DNA of 18,806 nt from Alphaproteobacteria bacterium (GTDB lineage Bacteria; Pseudomonadota; Alphaproteobacteria; Micavibrionales; CSBR16-224): the NCBI GenBank assembly GCA_006226225.1, contig SBHI01000044.1, forward strand, positions 1 through 18,806. Direction: 5' to 3'. A program made the position numbers and the translations under genes. Positions 14,043 to 18,806 of this stretch are shown here, one piece after another (the stretch's first letter is position 1; each line of letters starts with the position of its first letter). The notes beneath the pieces are model-generated. The model made no database searches. It was not told where the DNA came from and was given only the letters and a program-made list of their open reading frames with translations.

Positions 14043-14138
14043 CTCTTGCATGTTTAAAGTATCCAAAATAAAGAGAATGGGTTAGAATGAAATTCTACGC
14101 CTTTGGGCGGTAAACCTCTAACAAACCGTTCCTTATTC

Positions 14139-15872
14139 ATGCCTGAAAATCTGCACCTTTGGAGCATCCTTGAAGACGTTATGCTGATTTTGGCACTGGC
14201 GGGGTTGGTTATTCCGGCCTTGCAGCGTTTCAAAGTGTCTCCGGCTCTGGGCTATCTTGTTTTCGGGCTAATTATCGGCCCGCACGGGCTCGGTCTATTG
14301 ACCGAGCGCTATCCGGCACTCTCTTCGCTTGTGATCGAGGATAAAGGCCTGATCCATCTGTTGGCGGAACTGGGTGTCGTTTTCCTATTGTTTATGATCG
14401 GGCTGGAATTGACCTTTGCCAAATTATGGCAGTTAAAACGCTTTGTGCTGGGGCTTGGCGGGTTGCAGATTGTTGTCACCGCTGCCGTAATTGTTTTGAT
14501 CGTCCTTAATCTCGGCTATGCCCTACCCGTTTCCGTGGTTCTTGGCGCGGCGCTTGCACTTTCCTCCACCGCGATTGTCATGCAGATCATGATGGAGAGA
14601 CATATGATCTCGCGCCCGACAGGTCAGATTTGTTTTTCCGTGCTGCTGATGCAGGATCTGGCTGTCGTCCCCATCCTTGTTATGGTCGGCGTTCTGGCAG
14701 GACAAGCTGATGGCGGCGTTGCTCTTGTACTGGTCAAGGCTGTCGTCACTGCCGCCGTTGTCATCGGCGTGATGTTTTTTCTGGGACGTACATTGCTTCG
14801 TCCCGCTTTGCAGGTTCTCAGCTTTGCCAAAAATGCCGAGTGGCTGCTGGCAATTACATTATTCTGTGTGATCGGCGCGGCAGGCATGACGCAGGCCGCC
14901 GGACTGTCTGCCGCGCTGGGCGCCTTTCTGGCAGGGCTGCTGATCGGGGAAACCGATTTCCGTTATGAAATCGAAGTTTTGATGGAGCCTGTCAAAGGCT
15001 TGTTGATGGGGATTTTCTTCCTGTCCGTCGGCATGTCGATTGATCTTGCCGCTTTCCAGCAATACCCCGTTATGCTGCCTGCCGCCGTTGTCGGTATCTT
15101 CCTTGTCAAAGCCGTGATTTTTTTTCCGCTGGCGCTGTTATTCAACATTCCGCGCAACCAGGCTATTAAGGCCTCCGTGATGCTGGCACAATGCGGTGAA
15201 TTCGCTTTTATCGTTATCGGCCTTGCTGTTACGGGCGGTCTGCTGCCACAGGAAGATGCACAGTTTTTCCTGATGCTGGCAGCGATCTCCATGCTGTGCA
15301 CACCGCTTTTGACCCGTCTGGGCCCTGTCTTGCAAAATCTGCTGCGCGAAAAATATCAGGAAACCGATCCGCAATATACGGTTCCGACCGAAAACACCGG
15401 TCATATTGTCATTGTCGGCTTTGGCCATGTCGGCCGGTCATTGGCCGACATTTTGGAGCGGCAAACCATCCCCTATATCGGCATTGATATGGATGGAGAA
15501 AACGTCAAGGAAATGAAGAAAATGGGTTATCCGGTTCTGTATGGCAATGCCCGCCATGTCAAAATGTGGACGGCCCTCAACGTCGAACATGCCGGGGCGA
15601 TTGCCGTCACTGTATCCGCATATGAGGATACAAAAGCCATTATCAAAATGCTGCGCAAATACCATCCTTATATTCCAATTCTGGCACGCACACAGGAAGA
15701 CAGGCAACCGCGCTTCCAAAGCGGCGACAACACCGTTTTCATTGCCGAACAAAGCGAGGCCACACGTCAGATTGCCCGCGTCTTACTGGATTATATCGGT
15801 CTGGAAAAAGATATTATCAGCTCCATTATCGCAGCCCATCGTGAAGGCGGTGACAACGCTGAAGAGGCCTAA
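14139..15872 (+). CDS. Kef-type CPA2 potassium/proton antiporter with RCK (TrkA-N) domain
   Basis: 577 residues from the ATG at 14139. Residues ~8-385 are a multi-helix CPA2 transporter: KVSPALGYLVFGLIIGPHGLG, ELGVVFLLFMIGLEL (from Glu77), LSSTAIVMQIM, and GLSAALGAFLAGLLIGET are typical KefB/KefC segments. After a short linker, HIVIVGFGHVGRS (GxGxxG at 427-432) begins an NAD-binding TrkA-N/RCK domain with an acidic residue after the second strand (IGIDMD). No separate RCK_C domain follows. Such proteins exchange cytoplasmic K+ for H+ and in enterobacteria are gated by glutathione adducts; whether that holds here is not visible, and no KefF/KefG-like ancillary gene is present. No clear ribosome site precedes the ATG; a TTG at 14103 in the same frame would add 12 polar residues but is less likely. 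The DUF3095 gene follows after 9 bases, so the two are probably co-transcribed. Confidence 0.9.
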   Translation: MPENLHLWSILEDVMLILALAGLVIPALQRFKVSPALGYLVFGLIIGPHGLGLLTERYPALSSLVIEDKGLIHLLAELGVVFLLFMIGLELTFAKLWQLKRFVLGLGGLQIVVTAAVIVLIVLNLGYALPVSVVLGAALALSSTAIVMQIMMERHMISRPTGQICFSVLLMQDLAVVPILVMVGVLAGQADGGVALVLVKAVVTAAVVIGVMFFLGRTLLRPALQVLSFAKNAEWLLAITLFCVIGAAGMTQAAGLSAALGAFLAGLLIGETDFRYEIEVLMEPVKGLLMGIFFLSVGMSIDLAAFQQYPVMLPAAVVGIFLVKAVIFFPLALLFNIPRNQAIKASVMLAQCGEFAFIVIGLAVTGGLLPQEDAQFFLMLAAISMLCTPLLTRLGPVLQNLLREKYQETDPQYTVPTENTGHIVIVGFGHVGRSLADILERQTIPYIGIDMDGENVKEMKKMGYPVLYGNARHVKMWTALNVEHAGAIAVTVSAYEDTKAIIKMLRKYHPYIPILARTQEDRQPRFQSGDNTVFIAEQSEATRQIARVLLDYIGLEKDIISSIIAAHREGGDNAEEA

Positions 15873-15881
15873 CCGCAGCAG

Positions 15882-17072
15882 ATGGATTTTTACAAAAACA
15901 TTCCCGCCATCGATGATTTTCGTGCCGTCTTAAATGACGATAATTACCACACTGTGCCGCAAAACTGGCTGATTGCCGTTGCCGATGTGAAGGGATCAAC
16001 CAAGGCGGTTGCCGCAGGACAATATAAACAGGTTAATGCACTCGGTGCTGCGGCCGTCACGGCTGTTTTAAATGCACTGGGTGATTTGGAGATTCCTTTT
16101 GTTTTCGGCGGTGACGGCGCCAGCTTTGTCGTGCCGCCCGAAGCAGCCAATGCCGTCTGTGCCGCCTTATCCGGCGCGCGGGATCTGGCGGAAAATGTTT
16201 TTTCTCTGGAACTCAGGGCCGGGATTGTCCCGGTTTCCGCTGTCACCGGAAGCCGCTACAGCGTAAAAATCTGCAAATTCAAAATAAATGACAGCCTTTA
16301 TCTGGCAATGTTTACAGGCGGCGGACTGGCCCGTGCGGAAGACATCATCAAAGCAGATCCGGCTCATGGCGTACGCCATTTCGTCGATGCGGATTATCTA
16401 AAAAAACATCCGGCTGATTTCACCGGATTTCAATGTCGCTGGCAGAATGTCAAAAGTGAAAAAGGGGAAAATGTCACGCTGATGATCAAAGCGCATCCGG
16501 CAAAATCGGCAACCGCCGCCTTGATATATGACGAAGTTCTATCGGGCGTACAAAAAATTTACGGCACAGATGATGCCGCCAATCATCCCCTGCCTTTGCA
16601 GAATCTGCGTCTGACGCAGGATAAAAAGCTGTTATTCTCGGATATCGGCATCAACAACTATCGCAAACCGCCCTTGAAAAAAGCACTTTATGCCGCCGGC
16701 ATTCCACATTTCATGAAAATCGGGCAGTGGCTGATGGATAAGGGCAAAAAACTGGGTGATTTTGACGGTGCCACATACCGTACTGCCGTCCGCCGTCAAA
16801 GCGACTGGCGTAAATTCGATGACACATTGCGTATGGTGCTGGACAGTGCACCGGAACAAACGGCACAGCTAAAAGACTTTCTGGAAACACGCAAAAATGA
16901 AAACCGTATTTTTTACGGCATCCATACCGCGAAATCAGCACTGCTGACCTGTATGGTGTTTGACCGCGCCGAACGGCATCTGCATTTTGTTGATGGCGCA
17001 GACGGCGGTTATACGCTGGCTGCGGCGCAGATGAAAGAACAAATGGCACACAGCATGCGCGATAGCGGTTGA
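15882..17072 (+). CDS. DUF3095 protein with nucleotide-cyclase-like core
   Basis: 396 residues, apparently cytoplasmic (no signal peptide or membrane segment). The N-terminal half looks like the class III adenylyl cyclase fold: a hydrophobic strand with IAVADVKGST (Asp35) and, 43 residues later, FVFGGDGASFVV (Asp78), the spacing and setting of the two metal-binding aspartates of class III cyclases. The overall order, with an N-terminal FYKNIPAIDDF and later TGGGLARAEDIIK, matches DUF3095 proteins as I recall them. The second half (GFQCRWQNVKSEKGENVTLMI, then a basic helical region and DGADGGYTLAAAQMKEQM) has no recognised motif. Substrate-defining and transition-state residues cannot be assigned by eye, so catalysis is unproven. 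AGAGG (15863-15867) is 14 bases before the ATG, a weak ribosome site; coupling to the antiporter gene 9 bases upstream is likely. This makes a nucleotide signal linked to ion transport an attractive but untested idea. Confidence 0.8.
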   Translation: MDFYKNIPAIDDFRAVLNDDNYHTVPQNWLIAVADVKGSTKAVAAGQYKQVNALGAAAVTAVLNALGDLEIPFVFGGDGASFVVPPEAANAVCAALSGARDLAENVFSLELRAGIVPVSAVTGSRYSVKICKFKINDSLYLAMFTGGGLARAEDIIKADPAHGVRHFVDADYLKKHPADFTGFQCRWQNVKSEKGENVTLMIKAHPAKSATAALIYDEVLSGVQKIYGTDDAANHPLPLQNLRLTQDKKLLFSDIGINNYRKPPLKKALYAAGIPHFMKIGQWLMDKGKKLGDFDGATYRTAVRRQSDWRKFDDTLRMVLDSAPEQTAQLKDFLETRKNENRIFYGIHTAKSALLTCMVFDRAERHLHFVDGADGGYTLAAAQMKEQMAHSMRDSG

Positions 17073-17097
17073 ATCGGCGAAGAATTTTCAATATAGT
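17069..17097 (+). promoter_or_regulatory. Sigma70-type promoter candidate for metH
   Basis: TTGAAT (17069-17074) and TATAGT (17092-17097) are separated by 17 bases; they match the consensus at 4 and 5 of 6 positions. The -35 overlaps the stop codon of the DUF3095 gene. Transcription would start near 17104, leaving a leader of under 30 bases, too short to hold a SAM or cobalamin riboswitch. Confidence 0.5.
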
Positions 17098-17130
17098 GCT
17101 GCATTGCACCAGAACAAAAACCGGCATGTT

Positions 17131-18806
17131 ATGACCGCAACACAATCCAACCTGAAACAGGCTTTAAAGGCCCGCATCCTTATCCTTGACGGCGGTATGG
17201 GTACGATGATTCAGGATCATAAACTAACGGAAGAGGATTACCGCGGCACACGTTTTGCCGATTGGAAAAGTGACTTAAAAGGCAACAACGACCTGTTGTC
17301 ACTGACGCAAAGCGAGATTATCGGCAAAATTCACGAAGCCTATCTGGAGGCCGGTGCCGATATCATCGAAACCAATACTTTTAATGCCAACCGTATCTCG
17401 CTTGCCGATTATGGCATGGAAGAGTTCTCCCGCGAGATTAATTATGAATCCGCCCGTATCGCACGCGCGGCTGCCGACAAGCTGTCTACGGATGAAAAAC
17501 CGCGCTATGTCGCAGGCGCTTTGGGGCCGACCAACCGCACAGCATCAATTTCTCCCGACGTGAATGATCCCGGCAGCCGCAATACCACCTTCGATGCACT
17601 GGCTGCCGCCTATACGGAAGCAATTGACGGGCTGGTTGACGGCGGCGCGGATATGATCCTGATTGAAACGATCTTCGACACGCTCAACGCAAAGGCGGCG
17701 ATTTTTGCTTTTAAGCAATATTGCGAAGACAACAAGCTTGATCTGCCGCTCATAATTTCCGGCACTATTACCGACGCTTCGGGACGGACACTTTCCGGCC
17801 AGACAACGGAAGCTTTCTGGAATTCCGTCCGTCATGCCCAGCCTCTGGCTGTCGGGCTGAACTGTGCATTGGGCCCAAAAGAGCTGCGCCCCTATATCAG
17901 CGAAATGTCGCGCATTGCCGATACTTATGTTGCCGCTTACCCGAATGCGGGACTGCCTAATGCTTTCGGCGGCTATGATGAAACGCCCGAAGAGATGGCG
18001 GAAGAAATGCGCGAATGGGCCAAAAAAGGCTTTCTGAACATTATCGGCGGCTGTTGCGGCACAACGCCTAACCATATCCGCGCCTTTGCCGCTGCTGTTG
18101 ACGGGGTGCCTCCCCGTGAGATTCCCGCCATCGCGCCCGCCTGCCGCCTGTCAGGGCTGGAGCCGCTGAATATCGTTGAGGGCTCGCTGTTTGTCAATGT
18201 CGGTGAACGCACAAATGTCACGGGATCGGCAAAATTCAAGAAACTGATCAAAGCGGGTGATTTTGAAGCCGCCCTTTCCGTTGCCCGCGATCAGGTGGAA
18301 AACGGTGCGCAAGTCATCGACATCAATATGGATGAAGGCCTGATCGATTCCAAACAGGCCATGGTCACCTTCCTGAACCTGATTTCAGGGGAACCGGATA
18401 TCGCCCGCGTGCCGCTTATGATCGACTCATCAAAATGGGATGTCATCGAGGCAGGACTGAAATGCGCACAGGGAAAATGTGTCATTAACTCCATTTCCAT
18501 GAAGGAGGGCACCGAAGAATTCATCCGCCATGCGCAGCTGGCGAAAAAATACGGCGCCGCCGTTGTTGTGATGGCATTTGACGAAGATGGTCAGGCCGAT
18601 ACGCTGGCACGCCGCAGGGATATTTGCAAGCGCGCCTATAAAATACTGACCGAAACGGTCGGCCTGCCCGCCGAAGATATTATCTTTGACCCTAATATTT
18701 TTGCCATCGCCACCGGTATTGAAGAACATAACAGCTATGGCGTTGATTTTATCGAGGCCGTGCGCTTTATCAAAAAAGAGCTGCCGCATGCGCTGGTTTC
18801 CGGCGG
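17131..18806 (+). CDS. metH: Cobalamin-dependent methionine synthase, N-terminal part (runs off the window)
   Basis: 558 codons are present and the gene continues past the window. MetH transfers the methyl group of 5-methyltetrahydrofolate to homocysteine through cobalamin. The homocysteine-binding barrel begins ILDGGMGTMIQ (about residues 18-28), with EAGADIIETNTFNAN and IETIFDTLNAKAA. The zinc ligands are all present: Cys245 in GLNCALGP and Cys308-Cys309 in GGCCGTTPNH. The folate (pterin)-binding barrel starts at about residue 350 with FVNVGERTNVTGSAKF, then DINMDEG, PLMIDSSKW and FDPNIFAIATGIEEH. The cap, cobalamin and activation domains would lie outside; full-length enzymes are about 1,200 residues. 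The ATG at 17131 is the first workable start (the ATG at 17126 hits a stop at its third codon), but it lacks a clear ribosome site. The gap to the DUF3095 gene is 58 bases and contains a promoter candidate. Confidence 0.95.
   Translation, partial: MTATQSNLKQALKARILILDGGMGTMIQDHKLTEEDYRGTRFADWKSDLKGNNDLLSLTQSEIIGKIHEAYLEAGADIIETNTFNANRISLADYGMEEFSREINYESARIARAAADKLSTDEKPRYVAGALGPTNRTASISPDVNDPGSRNTTFDALAAAYTEAIDGLVDGGADMILIETIFDTLNAKAAIFAFKQYCEDNKLDLPLIISGTITDASGRTLSGQTTEAFWNSVRHAQPLAVGLNCALGPKELRPYISEMSRIADTYVAAYPNAGLPNAFGGYDETPEEMAEEMREWAKKGFLNIIGGCCGTTPNHIRAFAAAVDGVPPREIPAIAPACRLSGLEPLNIVEGSLFVNVGERTNVTGSAKFKKLIKAGDFEAALSVARDQVENGAQVIDINMDEGLIDSKQAMVTFLNLISGEPDIARVPLMIDSSKWDVIEAGLKCAQGKCVINSISMKEGTEEFIRHAQLAKKYGAAVVVMAFDEDGQADTLARRRDICKRAYKILTETVGLPAEDIIFDPNIFAIATGIEEHNSYGVDFIEAVRFIKKELPHALVSG

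Noticed and set aside
14087..14113. A tiny leader open frame (MKFYAFGR) before the antiporter gene
   Set aside because: Eight codons with no clear ribosome site and no attenuator-like hairpin after it; chance occurrence is likely.
17073..17130. A SAM or cobalamin riboswitch before metH, or a regulatory hairpin GTGC-TGCATT-GCAC near 17096
   Set aside because: Only 58 bases separate the genes and the hairpin has four base pairs; known riboswitches of these classes do not fit.
1..18806. CRISPR array, insertion sequence, prophage or tRNA
   Set aside because: No regularly spaced repeats, transposase or integrase reading frames, terminal repeats or tRNA-like cloverleaf were seen on either strand. 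The tail-fibre-like motifs are inside pilin-like genes and are not accompanied by phage genes.

Overview
The window reads as ordinary, gene-dense chromosome of a Gram-negative bacterium, most likely an alphaproteobacterium. The grounds are an adjacent tamA-tamB pair (outer-membrane BamA-like barrel plus inner-membrane TamB partner), many exported proteins with Gram-negative signal peptides, a cobalamin-dependent methionine synthase, and moderate base composition with no integrase, transposase, tRNA or CRISPR. The placement is an inference; I cannot name a genus. A Micavibrio-like lineage is one possibility, resting only on recollection of similar long pilin-like proteins.

Layout. Positions 1-5086 (minus strand) carry tamA, then tamB, then the start of an ABC-F ATPase, packed with gaps of 2-3 bases. 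A 74-bp divergent spacer with a perfect 9-bp inverted repeat separates tamA from a small plus-strand membrane-anchored DUF2939-like protein (5161-5775). That gene converges on a secreted PHB-depolymerase/LpqC-type esterase (5779-6870, minus), which lies behind a 627-residue protein resembling the DUF6493 family (6948-8831, minus). A 290-bp divergent spacer (8832-9121) holds helically phased direct repeats and leads into three tandem, partly overlapping plus-strand genes (9122-13982) for unusually long prepilin-like proteins. A strong intrinsic terminator (14010-14042) closes that operon. Next come a Kef-type potassium/proton antiporter with an NAD-binding RCK domain (14139-15872), a DUF3095 protein with a nucleotide-cyclase-like core (15882-17072), and the first 558 codons of metH (from 17131), with its own good sigma70-type promoter overlapping the end of the DUF3095 gene.

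The most interesting part is the pilin-like operon. All three products start with a class III signal peptide and pilin helix. They share a central domain with a DGWGRxFTYAVTE-type motif, and two have a calcium-loop-like DxDxDGxxD motif. All end in two copies of a short Cys-bounded module, C-x2-3-G-x2-[MLI]-x-G-[IF]-x(5-8)-C. The third then continues into a roughly 360-residue extension with about 34 cysteines and thrombospondin-type-1-like spacing. I infer a set of minor pilins or pseudopilins, the last a candidate tip adhesin, produced by tandem duplication and possibly controlled by a tandem-binding regulator. No pilus or secretion machinery gene is in the window, so the apparatus that uses them is unknown.
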